Below, piece by piece: positions 1 to 8,710 of a stretch of DNA of 64,000 nucleotides. The position numbers were made by a program, and so were the translations under genes. The DNA is from CAVVDT01 sp963747005 (lineage in GTDB: Bacteria; Pseudomonadota; Alphaproteobacteria; Rhizobiales; Aestuariivirgaceae): positions 310,001-374,000 of the forward strand of contig CAVVDT010000004.1 of NCBI GenBank assembly GCA_963747005.1, read 5' to 3'. The notes under the pieces are model-generated. The model worked only from the letters and a program-made list of their open reading frames with translations. It made no database searches and was not told the origin of the DNA. The stretch's first letter is position 1; every line of letters starts with the position of its first letter.

Positions 1-1205
1 TCATCGACCTTGATGCCGCGCTTGCGCGCCACCACCGGAGCCGAGACCATGTTGACGTCGCCGAGCAGCGGCCTCAGCAGGCCGGCCAGCAGCGCCGAGG
101 TCAGGGCGCGGGTATTCATCTCCGCCACCTCGCCGGCGTATTCGATGACCAGCCCGGTAATCGCCGTCTCCGTGAGCTGGCCGGCGAACGAGCCGATCTG
201 GTCAACCAGCGTGATGAAGGGCTTGAGGCGTGGTGCCTCCTCGGCACTGATGGAGGGCATATTGAGCGCATTGGTGACGGCGCCGGTGGTGAGATAATCC
301 GCCATCTGCTCGGCGACCTGCAGGGCGACATTTTCCTGCGCTTCCGACGTCGATGCCCCCAGATGCGGGGTGCAGACCACGTTCTCATGGGCAAACAGGG
401 CATTTTCCGTCGCCGGCTCCACCTCGAACACATCGAGCGCCGCGCCCGCCACATGGCCGCTCTCGAGGGCTTCGAGCAGCGCTGCCTCGACCACCAGCCC
501 GCCACGGGCGCAGTTGATCACCCTGACTCCCGGCTTCATGCGGGCAAGGGCTGAGGCATCGATGATGTTGCGGGTCTTGTCGGTGAGCGGGGTATGTATC
601 GAAACCACATCGGCCCGGGCCAGAAGCTGGTCGAAATCCACCTTCTCCACCCCGATCTCGACCGCCCGCTCCGGCGTCAGGTAGGGATCGTAGGCGATCA
701 CCTTCATGTGCAGGCCCAGCGCCCGGTTGGCGACGATCGAGCCGATGTTGCCGCAGCCGATGAGACCCAGCGTCTTGTGGAAGAGTTCCATCCCCATGAA
801 GCGGTTCTTCTCCCACTTACCCGCCTTCGTCGACTGGTTGGCGAGCGGGATCTGGCGCGCCAGCGCCATCATCATGGCGATGGCGTGCTCCGCCGTGGTG
901 ACGGCATTGCCGAGCGGGGTGTTCATGACGATGATGCCGCGCTGGGTGGCGGCGGCCAGATCGATGTTGTCGACGCCGATCCCCGCCCGGCCGATGACCT
1001 TGAGGCGCGGCGCGGCAGCGATGACCTTCGATGTCACCTTGCTCGCCGAACGGATGGCAAGGCCGTCCGCCTCCGCCACAGCGGCGGCGAAGGCCTCCTT
1101 GTCCTTGCCGAGATCGGGTCGATAGTCCACCTCGATGCCGCGCGCCTTGAAGACGTCGACGGCGGCAGGGCTGAGCTTGTCGGAAATGAGAACGCGGGGT
1201 GCCAT
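1..1205 (-). CDS. serA: D-3-phosphoglycerate dehydrogenase (3' end outside window)
   Basis: SerA oxidises 3-phosphoglycerate to 3-phosphohydroxypyruvate with NAD+, the first step of serine synthesis in the cytoplasm. The visible 401 residues carry the substrate-binding lobe and the Rossmann NAD domain with the motif GCGNIGS at about residues 150-156. Further on are INCARGG and TPHLGAS, which contain the catalytic Arg and His of the D-2-hydroxyacid dehydrogenase family. Long-form SerA is about 525-530 residues, so the last ~125, including the ACT regulatory domain, lie beyond the left edge. The ATG at 1205 is chosen because an AGGAG ribosome site precedes it by a few bases. serC lies 44 bp upstream in the same direction, so the two probably form a serine operon. 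Confidence 0.95.
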   Translation of the reverse strand, partial: MAPRVLISDKLSPAAVDVFKARGIEVDYRPDLGKDKEAFAAAVAEADGLAIRSASKVTSKVIAAAPRLKVIGRAGIGVDNIDLAAATQRGIIVMNTPLGNAVTTAEHAIAMMMALARQIPLANQSTKAGKWEKNRFMGMELFHKTLGLIGCGNIGSIVANRALGLHMKVIAYDPYLTPERAVEIGVEKVDFDQLLARADVVSIHTPLTDKTRNIIDASALARMKPGVRVINCARGGLVVEAALLEALESGHVAGAALDVFEVEPATENALFAHENVVCTPHLGASTSEAQENVALQVAEQMADYLTTGAVTNALNMPSISAEEAPRLKPFITLVDQIGSFAGQLTETAITGLVIEYAGEVAEMNTRALTSALLAGLLRPLLGDVNMVSAPVVARKRGIKVD

Positions 1206-1249
1206 GGGGCTCTCCTGTCAGATGACTTGAAAAACGGCTGGTAAGCGAT

Positions 1250-2401
1250 TCAGGCGGCGGCGGAAAAGGCCCACTCCAGCCACGGGATCAGCGCGTCGAC
1301 ATCGCTTGTCTCGACGGTGGCGCCGCACCAGATGCGCAACCCCGCCGGGGCGTCGCGGTAGGCGCCGATATCGAAGGCGACGCCCTCGGCCTCCAGGAGC
1401 TTTGCCATTTTCCTGGGGATGGCCGCTGCCGCCTCCGTCCCCAGCCGTTCCACCACCTCGCCCGACAGTCTCAGGCACACCGAGGTGTTGGACCGGGTCG
1501 CAGGGTCGCCGGCGAGGTTTTCGATCCATGGTGTGTGCGCCACCCAGTCGTGGATCACCGCCGCGTTGGCGTCGGCGCGGGCAATCAGCCCCTCGAGGCC
1601 GCCCTGGCGCTTTGCCCATTCCAGCGCCACGATATAGTCCTCCACGCACAGCATGGAGGGCGTGTTGATGGTCTCGCCCTCGAAGATCGCGGCGTTCAGC
1701 TTGCCGGCCTTGGTGAGCCGGAAGAGCTTGGGCATGGGCCACTGGGGGGTGTGGGTCTCCAGCCGTTCCACCGCCCGCGGCGACACGATGAGCATGCCGT
1801 GTGCCGCCTCCCCGCCCAGCACCTTCTGCCAGGAAAAGGTCACCACATCGAGTTTTTCGAAATCGAGGCGCTGGCCAAAGGCCGCCGAGGTGGCATCGCA
1901 GATGGTGAGGCCCTGGCGATCGGCGGCGATCCACTTGCCATCCGGCACCCTGACGCCCGAGGTGGTGCCGTTCCAGGTAAACACCACGTCGCGGGCGAAA
2001 TCGACGCTTGCGAGATCGGGCAACCGGCCGTAGTCGGCGCGGATAGTCCGGGCATCGGCGAGCTTCAGTTGCTTCATCACATCGGTGATCCAGCCTTCAC
2101 CGAAACTCTCCCAGGCGACGAGATCGACGCCGCGGGGGCCGAGCAGATGCCACAGGGCAAGTTCCACTGCGCCGGTATCGGAGGCCGGCACGATAGCGAT
2201 GAGATGACTGTCAGGCACCTGCAGCACCTCGCGGGTGAGCGCGATGGCGCGCTTCAGGCGTGCCTTGCCCTCGCTTGAGCGATGCGAGCGTCCGATGAGG
2301 GCCTGTGAGAGGAGGTCTGGCGACCAGCCGGGGATTTTGGCGCAGGGGCCGGAAGAGAAATGCGGGCATGCCGGCCTTGCGGCCGGTTTGGAGATGGTCA
2401 T
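1250..2401 (-). CDS. serC: Phosphoserine aminotransferase
   Basis: SerC is a PLP enzyme that converts 3-phosphohydroxypyruvate and glutamate to phosphoserine, the step after SerA. The 383-residue product opens with a short basic stretch and FSSGPCAK, typical of the SerC form found in alphaproteobacteria. The PLP-binding lysine is in SWQKVLGG at about residue 193, and the ICDATSAAF strand before it carries the Asp that contacts the PLP ring. The open frame extends upstream to 2509, but GGAAGG lies just before 2410 and is better spaced (9 nt) for the ATG at 2401. The ATG at 2410 is the alternative. It precedes serA by 44 bp. Confidence 0.94.
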   Translation of the reverse strand: MTISKPAARPACPHFSSGPCAKIPGWSPDLLSQALIGRSHRSSEGKARLKRAIALTREVLQVPDSHLIAIVPASDTGAVELALWHLLGPRGVDLVAWESFGEGWITDVMKQLKLADARTIRADYGRLPDLASVDFARDVVFTWNGTTSGVRVPDGKWIAADRQGLTICDATSAAFGQRLDFEKLDVVTFSWQKVLGGEAAHGMLIVSPRAVERLETHTPQWPMPKLFRLTKAGKLNAAIFEGETINTPSMLCVEDYIVALEWAKRQGGLEGLIARADANAAVIHDWVAHTPWIENLAGDPATRSNTSVCLRLSGEVVERLGTEAAAAIPRKMAKLLEAEGVAFDIGAYRDAPAGLRIWCGATVETSDVDALIPWLEWAFSAAA

Positions 2402-2549
2402 GGCGTTCATCCTTCCAGATGATTGCCCCTCGTTGGGGAGGGGTGTCCCACCGCCAGCGCTAGCCGAGACACATGGAAGGGTCAAGGGGAATTCGCTTTT
2501 GGATGCCAAAAGGTCGCATTCGGGTCAAGCATTGCCCGGATGGAGCGCT

Positions 2550-3899
2550 TCAGGCCATCTCGTGTTCGATGACGTCCACCAGCTCGCTGACCAGGCGGCG
2601 GACCAGCGTTTCATCGTCGCCTTCCGCCATGACGCGGATCAGCGGTTCGGTGCCGGAGGGACGGATCACCAGCCGGCCATGGCCGTTGAGGCGCGCCTCG
2701 GCCGCCGCGATCGCCTCCTTGACCGGTGCCTGCTCCAACGGCTTGCCGGAGCGGAAGCGGGCATTCTTCAAGACCTGCGGCAGGGGGGTGAAGACCTTGC
2801 AGACCTCGCTCACCGGCCGGCCCGAAGAGGTGACGACTGCCAGCACCTGAAGGGCCGCAATCAGGCCGTCGCCGGTGGTGGAGAAATCCGACAGGACGAT
2901 GTGGCCGGACTGTTCGCCGCCGATATTGAAACCATGGGTGCGCATGTGTTCGACCACATAGCGATCACCCACCCGGGTGCGCTCAAGCGACAGGCCGAGC
3001 TTGGCCAGATGGCGCTCCAGCCCCAGGTTGCTCATCACCGTGGCGACGATGCCGCGACCCTTGAGACGGCCCGATTCGGCCCATGAGTTGGCGATAAGCC
3101 CCATCACCTGATCGCCATCGATCAGTTCCCCGTGTTCATCGGCAAGGATGACCCGGTCGGCGTCACCGTCAAGGGCGATGCCGATGTCGGCGCGCATCTC
3201 GCGCACTTTGTCGCACATGCGCTGCGGCGCGGTCGATCCGCATTTGTCGTTGATGTTGAAGCCGTTGGGATCGGTTCCGATGGCGATCACCTCGGCTCCC
3301 AGTTCCCACAGCGCGGCCGGTGCCACGCGGTAGGCGGCTCCGTTGGCACAATCGACGACGATCCTCAGGCCTTCGAGGCGCTGATCCTTGGGGAAGGTGC
3401 GCTTGGCGAATTCGATATAGCGCGCCTGGGCATCCTCGATGCGCTTGGCACGTCCCAGCGCCACCGGCTCGGCAAGGGTGACGTTCGACGGATTGTCGAT
3501 GAGCTTTTCCATTTCGGCTTCGCGCTCGTCGGAGAGCTTGTAGCCGTCGGGGCCGAACAGCTTGATGCCGTTGTCGTGGAAGGGATTGTGCGATGCCGAA
3601 ATCATCACCCCGAGATCGGCCCTGAGCGAGCGGGTGAGCATGGCAATCGCCGGGGTCGGCAGCGGGCCGAACAGGAAAACGTCCATCCCCACCGACAGGA
3701 AACCCGCCGACAGCGCCTGTTCGATCATGTAGCCGGAAAGTCGTGTATCCTTGCCGATCACCACCCGGTGGCGGTGGTCGCCGTTCATGAAGAAGCTGCC
3801 CGCCGCCATGCCGACCCGCAACGCCGTCTCGGCGTTCATCGGCCAGCCGTTGGCACGGCCACGGATGCCGTCGGTTCCGAAATACTTGTTAGCTGGCAT
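2550..3899 (-). CDS. glmM: Phosphoglucosamine mutase
   Basis: GlmM interconverts glucosamine-6-phosphate and glucosamine-1-phosphate on the route to UDP-GlcNAc for peptidoglycan and LPS. The 449-residue protein has normal family length and starts KYFGTDGIRG. The phosphoserine of the active site is in SASHNP (Ser at about 103), the Mg-binding loop DGDADR is at 244-249, the sugar-binding loop GEQSGH lies near 325 and the phosphate loop RPSGTEP near 410. All four loops of the phosphohexomutase superfamily are intact. It follows folP in the minus-strand run tilS-ftsH-folP-glmM, a common order in proteobacteria, and is separated from folP by 97 bp without an obvious terminator. Confidence 0.97.
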   Translation of the reverse strand: MPANKYFGTDGIRGRANGWPMNAETALRVGMAAGSFFMNGDHRHRVVIGKDTRLSGYMIEQALSAGFLSVGMDVFLFGPLPTPAIAMLTRSLRADLGVMISASHNPFHDNGIKLFGPDGYKLSDEREAEMEKLIDNPSNVTLAEPVALGRAKRIEDAQARYIEFAKRTFPKDQRLEGLRIVVDCANGAAYRVAPAALWELGAEVIAIGTDPNGFNINDKCGSTAPQRMCDKVREMRADIGIALDGDADRVILADEHGELIDGDQVMGLIANSWAESGRLKGRGIVATVMSNLGLERHLAKLGLSLERTRVGDRYVVEHMRTHGFNIGGEQSGHIVLSDFSTTGDGLIAALQVLAVVTSSGRPVSEVCKVFTPLPQVLKNARFRSGKPLEQAPVKEAIAAAEARLNGHGRLVIRPSGTEPLIRVMAEGDDETLVRRLVSELVDVIEHEMA

Positions 3900-3996
3900 G
3901 CACCCCTACCGGTCTTGTGGTCGCAAGAGGACGCCCGAAACCTCTCATACCCGGGGCCTCTATACCACGTGCAAGTAAACGATGGGTCAAAACTTG

Positions 3997-5061
3997 CTAG
4001 CCTCCGCCGACCGCGGCGGCCCGCAGCACCTTGAGCGCCTGGACGGTCTCGCCAACGTCGTGCACCCTGACAATCTGCACGCCCTGCATGGCGAGCCAGG
4101 CGGCCGCGCCCAGCGAGCCGGGCATGCGCTTTCCGGCGGTCCTTTCGCCGCTGATCGCCCCGATGAACGCCTTGCGCGAAGCCCCCACCAGCAACGGCAC
4201 CCCGAGTCCGTGAAACAGTGTCATGCGCCCCAGCAATTCCAGATTGTGCTGAAAGGTCTTGCCGAAGCCGATGCCGGGATCGGCGATGAGCCGTTCAGCC
4301 CCCAGACCTTGCGCCCCGCAGGCCTCGATGCGGGCTTCCAGATGATCGAAGACATCGAGCGCCACATCGTCATAGACGGGGTTCTGCTGCATGGTGCGCG
4401 GCTCACCCCGCGTATGCATCAGCACCGCGGGAACACCGAGATCGCGCACCGTGGCAATGCTCGCTGCATCGTGGCGCAGCGCAGTGATGTCATTGACCAG
4501 CCCGGCGCCGGCCTCGACGGCAGCGCTCATCACCGCCGGCCGCCTTGTATCGCAGGAAACCGCAAATCCCTCATGCCCCAGCGCCTCGACGACCGGCACG
4601 ACCCGCGCCAGTTCGGCGACTTCAGGCGCCGGCTCCGCGCCGGGCCGGGTCGATTCACCGCCAATGTCGATAATGGCCGCCCCGGCTGCCGCCTGCGCCC
4701 GCCCGCGCGCGATGGCGCTTGACGCATCGGGCGTCTCGCCGCCATCGGAAAAGCTGTCGGGGGTCACGTTGACGATGCCCATCACATGGGTGCGACCGCT
4801 CTCAAGGCCGAATGGCAGCGCACGCGGCGCCATGATCTTGCCGAGGCGTTCAGCGATCTCACTGTCGTGCGAAGCCCGGAGGTCGGAAAAGGCGTGCCAG
4901 GACCGCGACACCGTCGATTCCTGACGGAACAGCAGTTCGATGCGATTGAAGGCCAAAGGTCCGGCGGCGATAAAGCCGGCATCGCCGGACGCCACCGCTT
5001 CTGCGGCATCGCTGCCCCACAAGAGGCCCGCCGGCCGCAGGTAGGCCCGCCCATCGCTCAT
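3997..5061 (-). CDS. folP: Dihydropteroate synthase with N-terminal extension
   Basis: FolP joins para-aminobenzoate to dihydropterin pyrophosphate, a step of folate synthesis and the target of sulfonamides. The TIM-barrel signature MGIVNVTPDSFSDGG begins near residue 93, followed by IDIGGESTRPG, NDITAL, DPGIGFGK and GASRKAFIG in the expected order. The protein is 354 residues, about 70-80 longer than the E. coli enzyme. The extra N-terminal part (residues 1-85) has no motif I recognise; comparable extensions occur in some alphaproteobacterial FolP proteins. The start at 5061 is the ATG with the longest credible reading. It lies between ftsH (42 bp upstream) and glmM. Confidence 0.95.
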   Translation of the reverse strand: MSDGRAYLRPAGLLWGSDAAEAVASGDAGFIAAGPLAFNRIELLFRQESTVSRSWHAFSDLRASHDSEIAERLGKIMAPRALPFGLESGRTHVMGIVNVTPDSFSDGGETPDASSAIARGRAQAAAGAAIIDIGGESTRPGAEPAPEVAELARVVPVVEALGHEGFAVSCDTRRPAVMSAAVEAGAGLVNDITALRHDAASIATVRDLGVPAVLMHTRGEPRTMQQNPVYDDVALDVFDHLEARIEACGAQGLGAERLIADPGIGFGKTFQHNLELLGRMTLFHGLGVPLLVGASRKAFIGAISGERTAGKRMPGSLGAAAWLAMQGVQIVRVHDVGETVQALKVLRAAAVGGG

Positions 5062-5103
5062 CGATCAACCAATCGTCGCTTCAGCCGATGCCATGACTGC
5101 CGC

Positions 5104-7023
5104 TTAACTCTGCGGCTGCGGCTCCATGTCTTCGGTGCCCTGCCCGCCGCGCTTCGGCTTGTTGGTCACCGGCACCGAGGAGGCCTTTTTCTCCTGCGAA
5201 CCGCCGGCATCGTCGCCACGCACCGGCGGCTTGCCCTTCAGGAGATCGCGGATTTCATCGCCCGACAGGGTCTCGTATTCGAGCAAGCCCTGCGCCAGCG
5301 CCTCGAGATCCTTCGACTTTTTGGTAAGGATCTTGCGCGCCGTGGCATAGGCCTCCTCGATCAGCCGCCTGACCTCGGAATCGATCTTCTGGGCGGTGGC
5401 CTCCGATACGTTCTGCTGGCGCGCCACCGAATGGCCGAGGAACACCTCTTCCTGGTTATCGCCATAGGCAACGAGCCCGAGTTCCTTGGAATAGCCCCAG
5501 CGAGTAACCATGGCGCGGGCGAGCTTGGTGGCCTGGTCGATATCGGACTGGGCGCCGGAGGTGACGTTTTCATCGCCGAAGGTAAGCTGCTCGGCAACCC
5601 GGCCGCCCATCATGATGGCAAGCCGCGACGTCATCTGCTTGTACTTCATGGAATAGCGGTCGCCTTCCGGCAACTGCATCACCATGCCGAGCGCCCGGCC
5701 GCGCGGGATGATCGTCGCCTTGTGCACCGGATCGGACGACGGCACGTTGAGGGCGAGGATGGCGTGGCCGGCCTCGTGATAGGCGGTGTTGCGCTTTTCC
5801 TCCTCCGACATGGCCATGGAGCGCCGCTCGGCCCCCATCATCACCTTGTCCTTGGCATCTTCCATGTCGCGCTGGGTGACCATGCGGCGCGAGCGCCGGG
5901 CCGCCAGGAGAGCTGCCTCGTTGACCAGGTTGGCCAGATCGGCGCCGGAAAAGCCAGGGGTCCCGCGGGCAATCACCTTGGGATCGATATCGGGCGCCAG
6001 CGGCACGTTGCGCATGTGCACCCGGAGGATCTTCTCGCGACCCGTGACGTCCGGATTGGGCACCACGATCTGGCGGTCGAAACGGCCGGGGCGCAACAGC
6101 GCCGGGTCGAGTACGTCGGGCCGGTTGGTGGCGGCAATCAGGATAACGCCCTCGTTGGCCTCGAAGCCATCCATCTCCACCAGCAACTGGTTCAGCGTCT
6201 GCTCGCGCTCGTCATTGCCGCCGCCAAGACCGGCGCCGCGATGGCGCCCGACGGCGTCGATTTCATCGATGAAGATGATGCACGGGGCATTCTTCTTGGC
6301 CTGATCGAACATGTCGCGCACCCTGGAGGCACCGACGCCGACGAACATTTCCACGAAGTCCGAGCCGGAAATCGTGAAGAACGGCACATTGGCCTCGCCC
6401 GCAATGGCGCGCGCCAGAAGCGTCTTGCCGGTGCCGGGAGGACCGACCAGCAGCGCGCCTTTGGGGATCTTGCCGCCAAGGCGCTGGAACTTGTGCGGGT
6501 CTTTCAGGAACTCGACGATCTCCTGAAGGTCCTCCTTGGCCTCCTCGACGCCGGCCACGTCCTCGAAGGTGACGCGGCCCTGGCGCTCGGTGAGGAGCTT
6601 GGCCTTCGACTTGCCGAAGCCCATGGCCTTGCCCGACGACGACTGCATCTGGCGCATGAAGAAGATCCACACGCCGACCATCAGCAAGATCGGGAACCAC
6701 GAGAGCAGCATGCTCGGCAGCAGGCTGTCCTGCGAGGCCGGCCGGGCGCGAATGTCCACGCCCTTCTCGCGCAGCATGTTGACGAGGTTGGGGTCCTGCG
6801 GCGCATAGGTCTGGAAGGAGCGGCTGTCGGCCGTCTGGCCGGTAATCACCTCGCCGGAGATCGTCACCGAGCGCACATCGCCCGATTCGACCTTGCTCAT
6901 GAACTGCGAGTAGCTGATTTCATCGACGCGGCTGTGCTGGGTCGGGCCCTGAAACAGGTGGAACAGGGCAAACAGCAACAGCGCGATGATCACCCAGACG
7001 GCAAGATTGCGAAAATTGTTCAC
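5104..7023 (-). CDS. ftsH: ATP-dependent zinc metalloprotease FtsH
   Basis: FtsH is the membrane-anchored AAA+ protease that degrades misfolded membrane proteins and regulators such as sigma-32 and LpxC. The 639-residue protein has a membrane segment at about 8-22, a periplasmic loop and a second segment at 105-123. The Walker A motif GPPGTGKT is at 194-201, Walker B CIIFIDEID near 248, the arginine-finger SRH region RPGRFDR at 311-317, and the zinc motif HEAGH at 416-420. The start is GTG at 7023 with GAGG 5 nt before it. A promoter resembling alphaproteobacterial RpoH sites is annotated upstream. The low-complexity C-terminus (Lys/Gln/Pro rich) is usual for the family. Confidence 0.98.
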   Translation of the reverse strand: MNNFRNLAVWVIIALLLFALFHLFQGPTQHSRVDEISYSQFMSKVESGDVRSVTISGEVITGQTADSRSFQTYAPQDPNLVNMLREKGVDIRARPASQDSLLPSMLLSWFPILLMVGVWIFFMRQMQSSSGKAMGFGKSKAKLLTERQGRVTFEDVAGVEEAKEDLQEIVEFLKDPHKFQRLGGKIPKGALLVGPPGTGKTLLARAIAGEANVPFFTISGSDFVEMFVGVGASRVRDMFDQAKKNAPCIIFIDEIDAVGRHRGAGLGGGNDEREQTLNQLLVEMDGFEANEGVILIAATNRPDVLDPALLRPGRFDRQIVVPNPDVTGREKILRVHMRNVPLAPDIDPKVIARGTPGFSGADLANLVNEAALLAARRSRRMVTQRDMEDAKDKVMMGAERRSMAMSEEEKRNTAYHEAGHAILALNVPSSDPVHKATIIPRGRALGMVMQLPEGDRYSMKYKQMTSRLAIMMGGRVAEQLTFGDENVTSGAQSDIDQATKLARAMVTRWGYSKELGLVAYGDNQEEVFLGHSVARQQNVSEATAQKIDSEVRRLIEEAYATARKILTKKSKDLEALAQGLLEYETLSGDEIRDLLKGKPPVRGDDAGGSQEKKASSVPVTNKPKRGGQGTEDMEPQPQS

Positions 7024-7102
7024 CTGTACCTCGTCGATGACTATCGACCGGGCAAGAGGGTCAGCGCAAACGGCGCCCCTCCCCGGCCGATCAATTGTCT
7101 AT

Positions 7103-7132
7103 AACATAGGAGCGCCCGACTGCCTTGCCAAG
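7103..7132 (-). promoter_or_regulatory. RpoH-like promoter of ftsH
   Basis: Reading the minus strand, CTTGGCA (7126-7132) is followed about 16 bp later by CCTATGTT (7103-7110). This matches the CTTG plus CCTATnT pattern remembered for alphaproteobacterial heat-shock promoters, and also a fair sigma-70 site (TTGGCA, 17 bp, TATGTT). It lies about 80 bp upstream of the GTG start of ftsH, a classic heat-shock gene. Confidence 0.5.
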
Positions 7133-7157
7133 CGTGGCGAAGCCGTAAATGAAGCGT

Positions 7158-8453
7158 TTAGGCGCATTTCCCGACCCCGTTTGGCACCACGGCGCCGAAT
7201 GCGGCTTCGATGCCCTGATCGGGCGCGCCTGCAAAGCCGACAGGCGCACCATCGGCAACGACCACAGGGCGCCCATCGGTGACGAAGCGCGGCATAGCGG
7301 ATGCGGCGTCATCGAGGCCCAGCACCCAGTCGCCGAGCGCCTTTCCCGGCACGATTTCAACCACCTCCGCCGGGGCACGAAACCCCGCCGTGGGGCGAAT
7401 GAGGAAGCGGCCGTCCCACACGATGCCATCGGCCTTGAGACGTACCGGGCAAACCGGCAGCCGTCCCGGTTCGCGTCCGATGAGGAGGGCATTCCTGCGC
7501 CTGACGATGCGTGCGCCGGCCAGCGTGCGCGCCCGGCCCTCGCCGCCGGCCAGCCAATCGGCCAGGGCCTCAATGGCGGAAAGGCGCGGCGGATCGCCTG
7601 CAAGCCCGCCGGCGATGGTCACGGCCCGCTGCAGCAATCGCACCTTTACTTCTTCGGACAGGCGATCAAAGCCGCCGCTGTCCATCTCGATGAGGCCTTC
7701 AGGATGCTTGACGACGAGCCGCGCCGCTGCCTCATCGCTTGCTGCCTCCAGCGCCTCGCGTGCACGACCCAGGCGCCGCGCCGAGTGCGCCAGCGCTGCC
7801 GCGTCGAGCCCGCCATCGGCCAGCGTTGCCAGAAGCCGGCGGACCCGCACCCGCTCGAAGTCCGGGTTGGCGTTGGAAGGGTCCTCGAACCACGCAAGTC
7901 CCGCGGCTTCGAGCGTCGCGGTCAGCCGGGCATGGGCGATGCCGAGCAGCGGACGCACCAGCGTAAGGCCCGCGAAAGGTGTCGCCGGCGACATCGCCGC
8001 CAGACCGTCGAGGCCCGATCCCCGGGCGAGCCGCATGACAAGCGTTTCGGCCTGGTCATCGGCGTTATGAGCAAGCGCAACGGCTGAGGCGCCGAATTCA
8101 CGGGCGGCGGCGGTCAGGAGGGCGAGCCGCGCCCGGCGCGCCGCGTTCTGAATGCCGGTCGCCGGCTTCTCGCCGTCCCATGAAAGCAGCTTCGCTTCGA
8201 CACCCAAACGCGCCGCCAGACCCATCACCGAACGGGCCTCGACGTCCGAGCCGTTTCTGAGCTTGTGGTCGACCGTCAGGACGCAAAGCCGGGGATGGCC
8301 GGAACGGGCGCTTGACCAGCGCTGCATGAGCAACAGCAAGGCGGTGGAATCAGCGCCGCCCGAGACCGCCACGGCGATCCGCTCAAGCCGGGCGAGCGGC
8401 GTAAAGAGGCGTTCCGCTTCCTGAGGGGTGACAGGTCCGGCCTCAGCCCGCAT
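7158..8453 (-). CDS. tilS: tRNA(Ile)-lysidine synthetase
   Basis: TilS ligates lysine to C34 of the CAU-anticodon tRNA-Ile so that it reads AUA. The N-terminal PP-loop ATP-pyrophosphatase motif SGGADS is at residues 31-36. The family helix ARRARLALL and the HNADDQAETL motif follow. The C-terminal half (residues 210-431) is the poorly conserved substrate-binding part. The open frame extends to 8570, but the upstream residues are Arg-rich and come from a repeat element. The ATG at 8453 has an AGGGAG site and the family-like start. This start codon and its ribosome site lie inside the left arm of the inverted repeat at 8448-8709. ftsH follows 134 bp downstream. Confidence 0.93.
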   Translation of the reverse strand: MRAEAGPVTPQEAERLFTPLARLERIAVAVSGGADSTALLLLMQRWSSARSGHPRLCVLTVDHKLRNGSDVEARSVMGLAARLGVEAKLLSWDGEKPATGIQNAARRARLALLTAAAREFGASAVALAHNADDQAETLVMRLARGSGLDGLAAMSPATPFAGLTLVRPLLGIAHARLTATLEAAGLAWFEDPSNANPDFERVRVRRLLATLADGGLDAAALAHSARRLGRAREALEAASDEAAARLVVKHPEGLIEMDSGGFDRLSEEVKVRLLQRAVTIAGGLAGDPPRLSAIEALADWLAGGEGRARTLAGARIVRRRNALLIGREPGRLPVCPVRLKADGIVWDGRFLIRPTAGFRAPAEVVEIVPGKALGDWVLGLDDAASAMPRFVTDGRPVVVADGAPVGFAGAPDQGIEAAFGAVVPNGVGKCA

Positions 8454-8709
8454 TTCTTGTTCTCCCTGCACCCTGCGTCGCCTTGCGGCTCGCCGCATAC
8501 GGGCGCGGGACGCGAAAAGCGTATCGGGGCATACGGCAGAGCGGTCCGCACTCGTATGCGGCCGTCGCAAGGCGATCCTTCGGACCGGTTGAACATGACG
8601 ACAATGTGCGTCGAACGGCTTTTCCGATGAACCACATCGCCCTGCGCCGTTCTCCTACCTTATCGTCATCTTGAACCGGCGCAGGGCACAGGGAGAACAA
8701 GAAATGCGG
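8448..8709. repeat. Nested inverted-repeat element between tilS and ybgF
   Basis: Four pairs of inverted arms nest here. Arms 8448-8477 and 8680-8709 match at 28 of 30 positions. Arms 8478-8501 and 8553-8575 match at about 21 of 24. Arms 8585-8601 and 8663-8679 match at 15 of 17, and gaacggc (8613-8619) pairs with gccgttc (8646-8652). The two left outer arms are contiguous while their partners are split by 8576-8679. This suggests an inverted duplication later opened by a second palindromic insertion of about 104 bp. The left arm contains the ribosome site and ATG of tilS, so a mirror copy of that translation start points toward ybgF. I recognise no named repeat family. Confidence 0.8.
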
Positions 8710-8710
8710 C

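Noticed and set aside
4786..7104. Long plus-strand frame of 772 codons opposite folP and ftsH
   Set aside because: It is antisense to two well-supported genes and its translation is His/Arg-rich without family motifs, as expected of a shadow frame in 65% GC DNA.
8454..8570. N-terminal extension of TilS
   Set aside because: Arg-rich residues derived from the inverted-repeat element, with no counterpart in the family.
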